Positions 10,564 through 19,350 are shown, counted from the first letter of the stretch. The stretch is 64,000 nt of DNA from Pseudomonas graminis (GCF_013201545.1 NZ_CP053746.1:372001-436000); one strand, 5' to 3'. A program made the numbers and translations. Notes: generated by a model not told the origin, from the letters alone.

Positions 10564-10746
10564 ATGAGCGATGAAAAAGACACCATCGAAGTCGACGACG
10601 ACTTCGTGATCGAAGAGCCGGAGGAAGTCCCAGCCGTACCGGTAGAGACCGCCAAGACCAATCTTAGCAAGCGCCGCACCATCGATAACCTGCTGGAAGA
10701 GCGTCGGTTGCAGAGGCAGCTTGCAGACTACGATTTCGATTTCTGA
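10564..10746 (+). CDS. PA3496-family putative envelope integrity protein
   Basis: 60 residues, acidic at the N-terminus (MSDEKDTIEVDDDFVIEEPE), with a basic centre (LSKRRTIDNLLEERRLQRQL) and the terminal YDFDF. This matches the small conserved PA3496 family that sits directly downstream of nth in P. aeruginosa, so position and sequence agree. No membrane segment is visible; the envelope role comes from the family name, not from this sequence. Confidence 0.85.
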   Translation: MSDEKDTIEVDDDFVIEEPEEVPAVPVETAKTNLSKRRTIDNLLEERRLQRQLADYDFDF

Positions 10747-10772
10747 CTGTTTCTCGCCACGCTTGCCTGAAG

Positions 10773-10791
10773 GCCTCTCCTGCAGAGAGGC
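10773..10791 (+). terminator. Hairpin between convergent genes
   Basis: GCCTCTC and GAGAGGC form a perfect 7-bp stem with a five-base loop, 27 bases after the PA3496-like stop. No long T run follows, so it may be a weak or factor-assisted terminator. Confidence 0.45.
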
Positions 10792-10848
10792 TGGGCAAAT
10801 AAAATCCAAGCTGATGACGCACCTTCATCCGACGAGGTTCCACGGCCA

Positions 10849-11475
10849 TCAAACCAGCCCGTTACGTTGCGCGAGCTCGATGAGGTCCACCAGCGAATGC
10901 GCATTGAGCTTGAGCAACAGACGCGTCTTGTAGGTGCTGACGGTCTTGTTGCTTAGAAACATGCCGTCGGCAATCTCCTTGTTGGTCTTGCCACGGGCCA
11001 ACTGCTGCAACACCATCATTTCCCTTCCCGACAAACGATCCACCATCTCCGCCTCGCTGGCATTGCCGAGACTGGAGCGCACCGTATGCAGTGCCTGGTT
11101 GGGGAAGTAACTGTAACCGGACAACACGGCCTTGATGGCGCTGAGCAATTCGGTCAGATCCTGCTGCTTGCAGACATACCCCGCCGCACCTGCCTGCATG
11201 CAGCGCATTGAAAAATGCCCTGGCGCTTGAGAGGTCAGGATCAGCACTTTGAAGGCCAGCGTCATGGCCGACAATCGGGCGATGACCTCCAGACCGTCGA
11301 GCTTGGGGATACCGATGTCCAGAATGACAATGTCCGGCAGGTGCTCCCGCGCCAGTTGTAACGCATCCACGCCGTTGTCCGTCTCGGCAATGACTTCGTA
11401 GCCATGGCGTTCCATCAACATGCGCACGGCGAGCCTAATGACAGGGTGATCATCCACGATCAACACTTTATTCAT
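10849..11475 (-). CDS. NarL/FixJ-family response regulator (BvgA/RocA1-like)
   Basis: 208 residues from the ATG at 11475 (MNKVLIVDDHPVIRLAV), which matches family starts. The receiver domain has acidic D8/D9 and phospho-acceptor D53 in VILDIGIPK. A C-terminal LuxR-type HTH follows (LSGREMMVLQQLARGKTNKEIADGMF is the recognition region). No histidine kinase is adjacent, so it is an orphan by position. The start has no good ribosome-binding site of its own; a 25-codon ORF with a strong one overlaps it. Its regulatory targets are unknown. Confidence 0.88.
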   Translation of the reverse strand: MNKVLIVDDHPVIRLAVRMLMERHGYEVIAETDNGVDALQLAREHLPDIVILDIGIPKLDGLEVIARLSAMTLAFKVLILTSQAPGHFSMRCMQAGAAGYVCKQQDLTELLSAIKAVLSGYSYFPNQALHTVRSSLGNASEAEMVDRLSGREMMVLQQLARGKTNKEIADGMFLSNKTVSTYKTRLLLKLNAHSLVDLIELAQRNGLV

Positions 11476-11545
11476 GAGCAGTCCATTCTTCGCTGTTCGA
11501 ATTTTCAGAGCCCGCACAATAGCTTAGTCGTTTAGTGCTTTGCAT
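11468..11545 (-). CDS. Putative 25-residue leader ORF coupled to the response regulator
   Basis: The ATG at 11545 is preceded by a very strong ribosome-binding site (GGGAGGAG, four bases upstream). The frame reads MQSTKRLSYCAGSENSNSEE and ends with TAA, overlapping the start of the response regulator by eight bases in another frame. Since the regulator's own ATG has no good Shine-Dalgarno, ribosomes finishing this ORF are the likely source of its initiation. I recognise no homologue, and the peptide itself may be functionless. Confidence 0.5.
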   Translation of the reverse strand: MQSTKRLSYCAGSENSNSEEWTAHE

Positions 11546-12619
11546 GGCGCTCCTCCCTGCAGATCAGCAGGCAAAGACCTTTCTCACTCAACCAACAGAA
11601 AAATCCTACAAAACCTGCCCTATCCGCACTATTTTTAACGACGGTCAATACAGTCTCGGTACGTGACCGCATAATGTCCCAGACCGCAAGTGATAATTTT
11701 GAAACCTGAGTTCGCTGAGCATTTATGGCTATATAAATGGCGGTTGATGCTTCGAGTTGTCCTAAGGTCGATCGACGACCTGCTGGCACCGCCGCCCGGT
11801 TTGAACAGGCGCAAACCCATGGCTTACCGTGACGCTTGCGATAACAGGTTCCTCTTTAACATTTTGCCTGGGGCCCATGGTTTACAACTCTTCACCTTGA
11901 GCGTTATGGCCTCAGCATATGCCCATCTGTCCGGGCTGCCAGCAAACAAAAATCATAAAATATTGCAGGCCATGATTAGCCTGGGCGAACGCACACACTT
12001 GGTTAAATGACAGACGGGCGCTTGACGAGTTTGATTACATATCAAAGCTCGAAAGGACCTACGGCGCTTTCAGAAATTTCCGAACAACCAGGATTAACTT
12101 TCAACCCTTCACTCCGTGCTCACGGGATCAGGAATGGAAAAAAGCTACGCCACTTAACCGCCGCCGGTTCAGTACCACCCAACAAACAGCGATTGCATTA
12201 CACCACGCCTTTGGAACAAGGGGGGCTGCCCCGCCTCTCACGTAATACTATTCAGCCCACAACTTCCAGCGCCCTCAAGTCATTCCAGAAAAATACTACA
12301 TAACTAACGGATTATTATTACCGCCGAGAAAATTGCGTTAAGCGCTTAAAAAGCAAACCAGAGATTTTTAAGATTTTTACTTGCCAAATCTATTACCAGT
12401 CGTTACTTTTTGATGAGCGAATGGTTCTACCCGCCGTTAATTAGTGGCGTTTATCACGATATAAAATTATTGCGCATATAAAGACTGATGCTTCATTAGG
12501 CAGCAGAGCGGGCGCAGGCCACTCATCGGCATGAATAAGCCATTCAGTATTTAAACGCTGTTAAGCATGAACGTCCCGGCAGTAAAGCTGTTTAGTTGAT
12601 ATGTTCAAAGGAACCTACC
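11546..12619. other. 1.07-kb stretch without a convincing gene
   Basis: Open frames here (for example 11690-12010 and 12007-12303 on the plus strand) lack ribosome-binding sites, recognisable domains and natural amino-acid composition. From about 12300 the DNA becomes strongly AT-rich, ending in the upstream region of the next gene. I see no tRNA, clear terminator or insertion-sequence end. It may hold promoters for both flanking genes, or decayed sequence. Confidence 0.5.
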
Positions 12620-13174
12620 ATGACCAAGAAAATAAAATACTCCATTGGCGCAAGCAGTGACCCTATCAAACTGGCGGAGGCGGTTGAGCGGTACGTTTCC
12701 CAGGGCGGCGTGATCAACGTCATCGCAGAAGGTGAGTCACGGGAGAGCGAGGCATCCAGACAAACCCGGGAGGCCGACCCGGAGGCTGAAATGTGCACAA
12801 AGGTCGATCTGCTCAAAGGGCTTGTGGCCAAGGGAGCCGGGGTTGCCGCGTTGCAATACTCGCTGCGCATGAACCAGAAGGACATCAAGCGCCTGGCGAG
12901 CGAGAACGGCCTGAAGATCCGCTATTGCCAACCTGTTCGCCGGTCACGTACGTCTCGGCAAAGAGAGCCCGCCACGATAAACGATGCTACTGCCGGACAT
13001 GCCATGCATTACTCGGCTTTGGGCTATACCGTTCCGGAAATCGCTCAACTATTGGGCGTCGGGATACGCGATATCTGGGACATCGGCAAAGCCTACCGTT
13101 TTGAGTTTCGAACAACTTCCCAGGGGGAAATGGCTGAGAAAATCATCGACGACGAGACCGATTTACCAACATGA
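12620..13174 (+). CDS. Hypothetical protein with two helix-turn-helix-like segments
   Basis: 184 residues from the ATG at 12620, preceded by AAAGGAACC; an upstream in-frame start at 12596 has no such signal. Two segments look like HTH motifs: around residues 75-103 (GVAALQYSLRMNQKDIKRLA) and around 135-160 (ALGYTVPEIAQLLGVGIRDI). This suggests a DNA-binding protein. A basic linker (RRSRTSRQRE) joins them. The upstream 300 bases are AT-rich, unlike the neighbouring genes, which hints at acquisition. I do not recognise the family. Confidence 0.65.
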   Translation: MTKKIKYSIGASSDPIKLAEAVERYVSQGGVINVIAEGESRESEASRQTREADPEAEMCTKVDLLKGLVAKGAGVAALQYSLRMNQKDIKRLASENGLKIRYCQPVRRSRTSRQREPATINDATAGHAMHYSALGYTVPEIAQLLGVGIRDIWDIGKAYRFEFRTTSQGEMAEKIIDDETDLPT

Positions 13175-13298
13175 CTCAGGAATAATAGAAAGCGAGAGCG
13201 CGTATTTCACCGTCCGTAAGCCCGGCAAATAATCGGCCGAAGTGGGATCAGGAAGGTTTGCAGGTGAACCACCAACAGCACACGGGTGGACGCTTAAT

Positions 13299-13328
13299 GA
13301 GTGCAGCCCCGAAACAAGGGCTGCACTC
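13299..13328. terminator. Perfect 11-bp hairpin between convergent genes
   Basis: GAGTGCAGCCC and GGGCTGCACTC are perfect inverted arms with an eight-base loop. The hairpin lies 15 bases beyond the argG stop and about 125 bases beyond the convergent HTH gene. T tracts are absent on both strands, so it is a terminator or an mRNA 3'-end stabiliser. Confidence 0.55.
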
Positions 13329-13343
13329 CAGTCACGACAGCGA

Positions 13344-14561
13344 TCAGAACAACTTGCGGCCCTTGTTCGCCGCAATACGCATGCGCAGCGCGTTGAGCTT
13401 GATGAAGCCAGCAGCGTCTGCCTGGTTGTACGCGCCGCCGTCTTCTTCGAACGTCGCGATATTGGCATCGAACAGCGACTCGTCGGACTTGCGACCGGTC
13501 ACGATTACATTGCCCTTATAAAGCTTCAAGCGCACGACGCCATTCACGTGGGCCTGCGACGCATCGATCATTTGCTGCAGCATCAGACGCTCAGGGCTCC
13601 ACCAGTAACCGGTGTAGATCAGGCTGGCGTACTTGGGCATCAGCTCGTCTTTCAGGTGAGCGACTTCACGGTCCAGGGTGATCGATTCGATCGCACGGTG
13701 ACCACGCAGCATGATAGTGCCGCCCGGGGTCTCGTAGCAGCCGCGGGACTTCATGCCGACGTAGCGATTCTCGACGATATCCAGACGACCGATGCCGTGC
13801 TCGCCGCCAATGCGGTTTAAGGTGGCGAGGACGGTGGCTGGGGTCATCTCAACGCCGTCCAGCGCCACGATGTCGCCGTTGCGGTAGGTCAGTTCCAGAT
13901 ACTGCGGCTTGTCCGGCGCGTTTTCCGGTGAAACTGTCCACCGCCACATGTCTTCTTCGTGCTCGGTCCAGGTGTCCTCCAGCACGCCACCCTCATAAGA
14001 GATGTGCAGCAGGTTGGCGTCCATGGAGTACGGGGATTTTTTCTTGCCGTGACGCTCGATCGGGATGGCGTGCTTCTCGGCGTAGTCCATCAGCTTCTCG
14101 CGGGACAGCAGGTCCCACTCACGCCATGGCGCAATGACTTTCACACCAGGCTTGAGCGCATAAGCACCCAGCTCGAAGCGAACCTGGTCGTTGCCTTTGC
14201 CGGTGGCGCCGTGGGAAATGGCGTCAGCGCCAGTTTCGTTAGCGATTTCGATGAGGCGTTTGGCGATCAGGGGACGCGCGATGGAAGTACCCAGCAGGTA
14301 CTCGCCTTCGTAGACGGTGTTGGCGCGGAACATCGGGAACACGAAATCACGCACGAATTCTTCGCGCAGGTCGTCGATGTAGATTTCCTTGACGCCCATG
14401 GCTTGCGCCTTGGCGCGTGCTGGCTCGACTTCTTCGCCCTGACCCAGGTCAGCGGTGAAGGTCACCACCTCGCAGTTGTACGTATCTTGCAGCCACTTGA
14501 GGATTACCGAAGTATCCAGGCCACCGGAATACGCGAGAACTACCTTGTTTACGTCCGCCAT
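13344..14561 (-). CDS. argG: Argininosuccinate synthase
   Basis: 405 residues, standard length. The ATP-pyrophosphatase P-loop AYSGGLDTS is at the N-terminus, and [15 protein letters not shown] and the [14 protein letters not shown] block are intact. It condenses citrulline and aspartate with ATP to argininosuccinate, the penultimate arginine step in the cytoplasm. argF, the preceding step, is 9 kb away on the other strand. The argG-motY-pyrC-rnt order matches P. aeruginosa. Confidence 0.98.
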   Translation of the reverse strand: MADVNKVVLAYSGGLDTSVILKWLQDTYNCEVVTFTADLGQGEEVEPARAKAQAMGVKEIYIDDLREEFVRDFVFPMFRANTVYEGEYLLGTSIARPLIAKRLIEIANETGADAISHGATGKGNDQVRFELGAYALKPGVKVIAPWREWDLLSREKLMDYAEKHAIPIERHGKKKSPYSMDANLLHISYEGGVLEDTWTEHEEDMWRWTVSPENAPDKPQYLELTYRNGDIVALDGVEMTPATVLATLNRIGGEHGIGRLDIVENRYVGMKSRGCYETPGGTIMLRGHRAIESITLDREVAHLKDELMPKYASLIYTGYWWSPERLMLQQMIDASQAHVNGVVRLKLYKGNVIVTGRKSDESLFDANIATFEEDGGAYNQADAAGFIKLNALRMRIAANKGRKLF

Positions 14562-14691
14562 GCCATCACTCCAACGCGTTGTACGGAAAACCGACGAGTT
14601 TACCGATCACGCGCGGGAATTTACAGTGTCGCGACAGCTTCTGACGGCAAAGCGACAGATTATGTCAGTCAGACGACTTCGCCGCCCTTGG

Positions 14692-15702
14692 TCAAGAGGC
14701 CTTGGCGGGGGCCGTACTTGCCGCTGTAACGGGTGCAGCGCCTGGAGTTGGCGTTGCGGCAGGCGCAGGCACTGGGACTGGGACTGGGACTGGGACTGGG
14801 ACTGGTATCGGAGCAGGTGCAGCAGCCGGCGGCACGGCTGGAGTCTGCTGCGCCACACGCTCCAGGTGGATGTTCACTCGGCGGTTGCGCGCGCGATTGG
14901 CGTTGTTGGTGTTAGGCGCCAGCGGGTACTGCTCGCCGTGGAAGCGCAGGGTGATCTGTTCTTCCGGGATGCCCTGGGCTTTAAGGTAGTCCATGACCGA
15001 CAGCGCACGGCGCCGCGACAGATCACGGTTGGTCAACCGGTTGCCGCTGTTATCGGAGTGACCGTCCAGTTCGACGTGATTGACCGTCGGATCGGCCTTC
15101 ATATAAGCCAGCACGGTGTCCAGCTTACGCTTGGCGGACGCATCCAACTCGATGCCGCCGCCGGGGAAGCCGATCTCGGATTGCCGCACCTGTTCGAAAT
15201 TCATCGGCAACAGCTTCGCTGTACATACTTGAAAATCGTCGTAGGCCTTGCTGAATTTGACCGGCAGCAGACGGACTTCCATGGCGCCGCCGCCATCGCG
15301 CAGTGAGTGACGAATCACCGGACTGCGCCCTTCCATCAGGCCCGCGATCAACCGCGTGGCCTGGGCCTGATTGGTATTGAAAGGAATCTCGCCGCCGCTG
15401 ACTTTTACCGCGCCAAGATTGAGATCGCTGCGCCCCGGCTGCCATGGCGCCGCGGCGGCAATCAACATGGCCGACCCGGATGCCAGACTGTAGCCATTTG
15501 CTTTCAAGCGAAACGTCGGCTGTTCGCCCGCACGCCGCACGAACTCGCCCGCACCGAAATCGGCGATAGGTTGAGTCAGTCTGCATTCGAACTGATCGCC
15601 TTCCACCTTCCACTCAATATTTTCCAGACGCGTCTGGAAAGTGAGCGCCATGGCCGGCAGGCTGGCAAACGCGCTGAGCAGGGCTAGATATCGCTGGCGC
15701 AC
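14692..15702 (-). CDS. motY: MotY-like flagellar stator-associated OmpA-family protein
   Basis: 336 residues from the GTG at 15702, which has GGAG six bases upstream; the longer frame adds unconserved residues. A signal peptide (RQRYLALLSAFASLPAMA) is followed by a MotY N-terminal domain (FQTRLENIEWKVEGDQFECR) and an OmpA/MotB peptidoglycan-binding domain (VELDGHSDNSGN ... RARNRRVNIHLE). A Pro/Val/Ala-rich tail contains a PV dipeptide repeat encoded by a hexanucleotide repeat. It is periplasmic and supports MotAB/CD stators. Position between argG and pyrC matches P. aeruginosa motY. Confidence 0.88.
   Translation of the reverse strand: MRQRYLALLSAFASLPAMALTFQTRLENIEWKVEGDQFECRLTQPIADFGAGEFVRRAGEQPTFRLKANGYSLASGSAMLIAAAAPWQPGRSDLNLGAVKVSGGEIPFNTNQAQATRLIAGLMEGRSPVIRHSLRDGGGAMEVRLLPVKFSKAYDDFQVCTAKLLPMNFEQVRQSEIGFPGGGIELDASAKRKLDTVLAYMKADPTVNHVELDGHSDNSGNRLTNRDLSRRRALSVMDYLKAQGIPEEQITLRFHGEQYPLAPNTNNANRARNRRVNIHLERVAQQTPAVPPAAAPAPIPVPVPVPVPVPVPAPAATPTPGAAPVTAASTAPAKAS
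14771..14806. repeat. Hexanucleotide microsatellite in the motY 3' end
   Basis: Five perfect copies of ACTGGG on the plus strand plus a sixth with its last base changed. On the coding strand this encodes alternating Pro-Val. The 6-base unit keeps the frame whatever the copy number, so slippage would only change tail length. Confidence 0.9.
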
Positions 15703-15846
15703 GGGAGGCTCCACTAAATTCACGTGTAACAAGATTTATGACTTACACGTGGCTATCGGTAACTTCCCGCAAAACTTGATAGCGAGTGCCTGGAGGAGTC
15801 TTTTCCGGTAGCATTCCCAGCGAGTTTGACCCGCCTGGAATCCCCA

Positions 15847-16893
15847 ATGTCCGAACGCCTGACCCTCCTGCGCCCCGACGACTGGCACATCCATCTTCGA
15901 GATGGCGCTGTTTTGCCCCACACCGTCGCCGACGTAGCGCGCACTTTTGGCCGCGCGATCATCATGCCGAACCTCGTGCCGCCGGTACGCAATGCAGAGC
16001 AAGCAGACGCCTATCGTCAGCGCATCCTCGCCGCGCGCCCGCAAGGCAGCCGTTTCGAGCCGCTGATGGTGCTCTACCTCACCGACCTGACGCAGCCCGA
16101 AGAAATTCGCGCCGCGAAGGCCAGTGGTTTCGTCTACGCCGCCAAGTTGTACCCGGCAGGCGCCACTACTAATTCCGATTCGGGCGTGACCAGCGTCGAC
16201 AAGATATTCCCGGTGCTCGAGGCGATGGCCGAGGTAGGCCTGCCGCTGCTCATCCACGGCGAAGTGACCCGCGGCGACATCGACGTATTCGACCGCGAAA
16301 AGATTTTTATCGACGAGCACATGCGTCGTGTCGTCGAGCGTTTTCCGACGCTGAAAGTGGTGTTCGAACACATCACTACCGCGGATGCCGTGCAGTTCGT
16401 CAATGAAGCGTCGGCCAATGTGGGCGCAACCATCACTGCCCACCATTTGCTGTACAACCGCAACCATATGCTGGTGGGCGGCATTCGCCCTCACTTCTAT
16501 TGCCTGCCGATTCTCAAGCGCAATACCCACCAGGTCGCCCTGCTGGATGCCGCCACCAGCGGCAACAGCAAGTTCTTCCTCGGCACGGACTCCGCGCCCC
16601 ATGCGCAGCACGCGAAAGAAGCGGCGTGCGGTTGCGCCGGCTGCTATACCGCGTTTGCCGCCATCGAGCTTTACGCCGAGGCATTCGAATCACTCAATGC
16701 GCTGGACAAGCTGGAAGGTTTCGCCAGTCTGCACGGCCCGGCGTTCTATGGCCTGCCGACCAACACCGACACTATTACCCTGGTTCGTGACGAGTGGACG
16801 GCCCCCGCCAGCCTGCCGTTTGGCGAGCTTTCTGTCATCCCGCTGCGCGCCGGTGAAAAACTGCGCTGGCGTCTGCTGGAGCAACACGCGTGA
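15847..16893 (+). CDS. pyrC: Dihydroorotase (class II, E. coli PyrC type)
   Basis: 348 residues from the ATG at 15847 ([14 protein letters not shown]), the same length as E. coli PyrC; an in-frame upstream start adds seven unconserved residues. The zinc site DWHIHLRDG and the carbamylated-lysine region [15 protein letters not shown] are intact. It cyclises carbamoyl-aspartate to dihydroorotate in pyrimidine synthesis. Its stop overlaps the rnt GTG. Confidence 0.97.
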   Translation: MSERLTLLRPDDWHIHLRDGAVLPHTVADVARTFGRAIIMPNLVPPVRNAEQADAYRQRILAARPQGSRFEPLMVLYLTDLTQPEEIRAAKASGFVYAAKLYPAGATTNSDSGVTSVDKIFPVLEAMAEVGLPLLIHGEVTRGDIDVFDREKIFIDEHMRRVVERFPTLKVVFEHITTADAVQFVNEASANVGATITAHHLLYNRNHMLVGGIRPHFYCLPILKRNTHQVALLDAATSGNSKFFLGTDSAPHAQHAKEAACGCAGCYTAFAAIELYAEAFESLNALDKLEGFASLHGPAFYGLPTNTDTITLVRDEWTAPASLPFGELSVIPLRAGEKLRWRLLEQHA

Positions 16894-17567
16894 GTGAAGA
16901 ACATTATGAAGACGAGCAAGAAGGCTCCGGTGGCGGTACAGGGTCCCGGCACCCGATGGCTGCCCGTTTTCGCGGTTACCTGCCTGTGGTCGTTGACGTA
17001 GAAACAGGCGGATTCAACTGCGCCACCGATGCGTTGCTGGAAATCGCAGCGACGACAATTGGCATGGACGAGAAAGGCTTTGTCTTTCCGGACCACACGT
17101 ATTTCTTCCGTGTTGAGCCCTTCGAAGGCGCCAATGTCGAAGCGGCGGCGCTGGAGTTCACCGGCATCAAACTGGACCACCCGCTGCGCATGGCCGTGAG
17201 TGAAGAAACGGCGCTGACGGACATCTTCCGCGGCATCCGCAAGGCACTGAAGGCCAACGGCTGCAAGCGCGCCATTCTGGTCGGTCACAATGCCAGCTTC
17301 GACCTCGGCTTTCTCAACGCAGCGGTTGCGCGACTGGACATGAAACGTAACCCGTTTCACCCGTTCTCCAGCTTCGACACCGCGACGCTGGCGGGCTTGG
17401 CGTACGGTCAGACTGTTTTGGCCAAAGCCTGCCAGTCGGCGGACATTGATTTCGACGGTCGCGAGGCCCATTCGGCCCGTTACGACACCGAGAAAACCGC
17501 CGAGCTGTTCTGCGGCATCGTCAACCGCTGGAAAGAAATGGGCGGCTGGCACGACTTCAACGACTGA
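16890..17567 (+). CDS. rnt: Ribonuclease T
   Basis: 225 residues. The GTG start overlaps the pyrC TGA (GTGA). It is a DEDDh exonuclease: [10 protein letters not shown] (first Asp/Glu), [12 protein letters not shown] (second Asp) and [15 protein letters not shown] (His and last Asp). It trims 3' ends of tRNA and other small RNAs. The first 20 residues form an acidic Gly-rich extension common in Pseudomonas RNase T. Confidence 0.95.
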   Translation: MSEEHYEDEQEGSGGGTGSRHPMAARFRGYLPVVVDVETGGFNCATDALLEIAATTIGMDEKGFVFPDHTYFFRVEPFEGANVEAAALEFTGIKLDHPLRMAVSEETALTDIFRGIRKALKANGCKRAILVGHNASFDLGFLNAAVARLDMKRNPFHPFSSFDTATLAGLAYGQTVLAKACQSADIDFDGREAHSARYDTEKTAELFCGIVNRWKEMGGWHDFND

Positions 17568-17591
17568 GTCGATGTCGCTGCGCAATGAATG

Positions 17592-17617
17592 AACCGGCCC
17601 AAGTGGCCGGTTTTTTT
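17592..17617 (+). terminator. Rho-independent terminator of pyrC-rnt
   Basis: AACCGGCC and GGCCGGTT form the stem around a short loop, followed directly by a run of seven T, 25 bases after the rnt stop. Confidence 0.9.
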
Positions 17618-17665
17618 ATGGGGTGGAAATCGAGAGGCAGTGATCGGCTCAAACTCCGTCAGTGC

Positions 17666-17889
17666 CCGGACTGGCCCCTTCCCGGCTGAAGCCGGTCCCA
17701 CTAAAAGCAGCGCGTGCATTCAGCGGGACCGGCTACAGGTGACGCGGAGCGTCACAGGATGCATGCCCACGCAGAGCGCGGGAACGATCAAACGACGTTC
17801 AGCGTCCCGACTGGCCCCTTCCCGGCTAAAGCCGGTCCCACTAAAAAGCACGTCGCGCACACCCCGTGGGATCGGCTTCAGCCGGGAAG
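17666..17889. repeat. Cluster of family B REP elements
   Basis: The module CTGGCCCCTTCCCGGCT followed by (A/G)AAGCCGGTCCCACTAAAA occurs twice as a direct repeat (17670-17706 and 17811-17847). The second copy has an inverted mate, TCGGCTTCAGCCGGGAAG, at 17872-17889. Between them (about 17739-17795) lies GACGCGGAGCGTC followed by a CCCACGCAGAGCGCGGGAACG hairpin, another motif seen between genes in this genus. The same arms recur at 30675 and 59584. Confidence 0.85.
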
Positions 17890-17890
17890 C

Positions 17891-17934
17891 TCTTGATCTG
17901 CTCTTGATCTGCTCTTGATCCGCTTTTGATCTTC
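17891..17934. repeat. Four 11-bp tandem repeats
   Basis: TCTTGATCTGC occurs twice exactly, then TCTTGATCCGC and the diverged TTTTGATCTTC. It joins the REP cluster to the large repeat that follows. Confidence 0.9.
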
Positions 17935-18225
17935 TTACGCAAAAGGCTCCGTCACCGCCAAACGCGACTTGGGTGCAGGCTGAACGCAGGTTTCGCGCAG
18001 TGGGCCGAGCGGCATGGATGCCGCGAGAGCCGCCCCCCGCCATGGATGGCGGATGGCGGCGGGCCCACGGAGCGAAACCGGAGTGAAGGAACCCTGACGA
18101 AGGAAGGGCCCAACCAGGAGCACGGCCTTTTTGGTTACTTTTTTCTGGGCCGGCAATCCGGGCTGTTGGAAAAAGTGACCCGCCGTAAGGGCGGAACCAT
18201 AATCAGCAACACCGCCGATAATGGA
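17935..18225. repeat. Large dispersed-type intergenic repeat
   Basis: About 290 bases rich in short inverted repeats: CGGCATGGATGCCG, CCGCCATGGATGGCGG, GGCGGCGGGCCCACGGAGC, and at the end AAAGTGACCCGCCGTAAGGGCGG. I recognise this composition as a dispersed intergenic repeat of Pseudomonas that is often mis-annotated as a small protein. Open frames cross it on both strands (17926-18261 and 17935-18243), but their translations are Arg/Gly/Pro-rich with no domain. Function unknown. Confidence 0.65.
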
Positions 18226-18310
18226 TATACACACACCCCCCACAAGCGATCAGCCCTATGAGCGCATCCGACCACTCATCGGAGGTGACGTACGGAAAGC
18301 CTGAGTAGTT

Positions 18311-18339
18311 TTGACAAGCATTCTCATTAACATTAGTAT
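18311..18339 (+). promoter_or_regulatory. Sigma-70 promoter of bfd with overlapping Fur-like box
   Basis: TTGACA at 18311-18316 and TAGTAT at 18334-18339 are separated by exactly 17 bases. The spacer, read on the minus strand, contains AATGAGAATGCTT, close to the core AATGAGAATCATT of Fur boxes. Repression of bfd by iron-loaded Fur would fit its job of releasing iron from bacterioferritin. Confidence 0.65.
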
Positions 18340-18378
18340 CCCTCGCATTGAGCCAATCACTCAGCGACGGTTTCTTAT

Positions 18379-18597
18379 ATGTATGTCTGCCTCTGCCAAG
18401 GTGTTACCGACGGACAAATCCGTGAAGCAATCATGGAAGGATGCTGCAGCTATCGTGACGTCCGCGAGACCCTGGGTGTCGCCAGCAAGTGTGGGAAATG
18501 TGCCTGCCTGGCGAAGGAAGTGGTGCGTGAAACCCTCACCGAGCTGCAAACCAGCCATGCCGCCCTCGCCTATCCCGCAGAATTTTCAGCTGCCTGA
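18379..18597 (+). CDS. bfd: Bacterioferritin-associated ferredoxin
   Basis: 72 residues binding one 2Fe-2S cluster through cysteines 4, 6, 38 and 41 (MYVCLCQGV and SKCGKCACLAKE). Bfd docks on bacterioferritin and passes electrons to the haem to mobilise stored iron. The start ATG at 18379 gives the invariant MYVCLC. It lies upstream of bfr with its own promoter and terminator, so the two genes can respond oppositely to iron. Confidence 0.96.
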   Translation: MYVCLCQGVTDGQIREAIMEGCCSYRDVRETLGVASKCGKCACLAKEVVRETLTELQTSHAALAYPAEFSAA

Positions 18598-18614
18598 ATA
18601 ACCGCTTTCAAACA

Positions 18615-18639
18615 AAACCGGACAGTGTCCGGTTTTTTT
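18615..18639 (+). terminator. Rho-independent terminator of bfd
   Basis: CCGGAC and GTCCGG with a three-base loop, preceded by A residues and followed by seven T. Confidence 0.9.
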
Positions 18640-18797
18640 ATGCCTTTAATTCAATCGCTTAGCAACAAGATGCGGAACACAAACATTCTTATTCCTATTT
18701 ATTTTCACTTATTATTCAATAACTTAGGTTTGACAGAGTCATAGAGGGGGCTCAGACTTGCCGCCTGTATTACCTATACCTTCGACAGGACCCGATC

Positions 18798-19274
18798 ATG
18801 AAAGGCGACATCACAGTCATCCAGCATCTCAACAAGATCCTCGGTAACGAGCTGGTCGCGATCAATCAATACTTCCTGCATGCGCGCATGTATGAGGACT
18901 GGGGCCTGAACAAGTTGGGCAAACACGAGTACCACGAATCCATCGACGAGATGAAACACGCTGACAAACTGATCAAGCGCATCCTGTTTCTGGAAGGCCT
19001 CCCGAACCTCCAGGACCTGGGCAAGATCCTGATCGGCGAACACACCAAGGAAATGCTCGAGTGTGACCTGCGCATCGAGCGCAAGGGCCACGCCGACCTT
19101 AAAGCCGCGATCGCGCACTGCGAAACCGTGGGTGACTTCGGCAGCCGCGAGATGCTGGAAGACATTCTGGAATCGGAAGAAGAGCACATCGACTGGCTGG
19201 AAACCCAGCTGGGCCTGATCGACAAGGTCGGCATCGAGAACTACCTGCAATCGCAGATGGGCGAAGAGGGCTAA
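18798..19274 (+). CDS. bfr: Bacterioferritin
   Basis: 158 residues, full length ([20 protein letters not shown]). Ferroxidase ligands are in the [19 protein letters not shown] and [15 protein letters not shown] helices, and the haem-ligating methionine lies in the [14 protein letters not shown] helix. It assembles into a 24-mer iron-storage cage in the cytoplasm. The strongly AT-rich 150 bases upstream probably hold its promoter, but I cannot place one confidently. Confidence 0.96.
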   Translation: MKGDITVIQHLNKILGNELVAINQYFLHARMYEDWGLNKLGKHEYHESIDEMKHADKLIKRILFLEGLPNLQDLGKILIGEHTKEMLECDLRIERKGHADLKAAIAHCETVGDFGSREMLEDILESEEEHIDWLETQLGLIDKVGIENYLQSQMGEEG

Positions 19275-19300
19275 TTCCAGCTCCTAACACCGCCCAACAA

Positions 19301-19335
19301 AAAGCCCCGCGTCTCGGCAGAGAGCGGGGCTTTCT
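19301..19335. terminator. Terminator between bfr and grxD
   Basis: A 10-bp stem AAAGCCCCGC / GCGGGGCTTT with a 13-base loop lies between the convergent bfr and grxD genes. T-rich flanks on the bfr side and the A run on the other make it potentially bidirectional. Confidence 0.85.
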
Positions 19336-19350
19336 TACGACTGCCGAAAA

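Noticed and set aside
11690..12303. Two plus-strand frames (106 and 98 codons) in the 1-kb gap
   Set aside because: No Shine-Dalgarno, no domain and compositions typical of non-coding DNA. Listed only as part of the gene-free stretch.
17891..17934. Short tandem repeats considered as a CRISPR array
   Set aside because: Units are 11 bp with no spacers and no cas genes in the window.
17926..18261. 111-codon frame in the large repeat
   Set aside because: Lies in a palindrome-rich dispersed-type repeat, and the opposite strand is equally open, so coding is unlikely.
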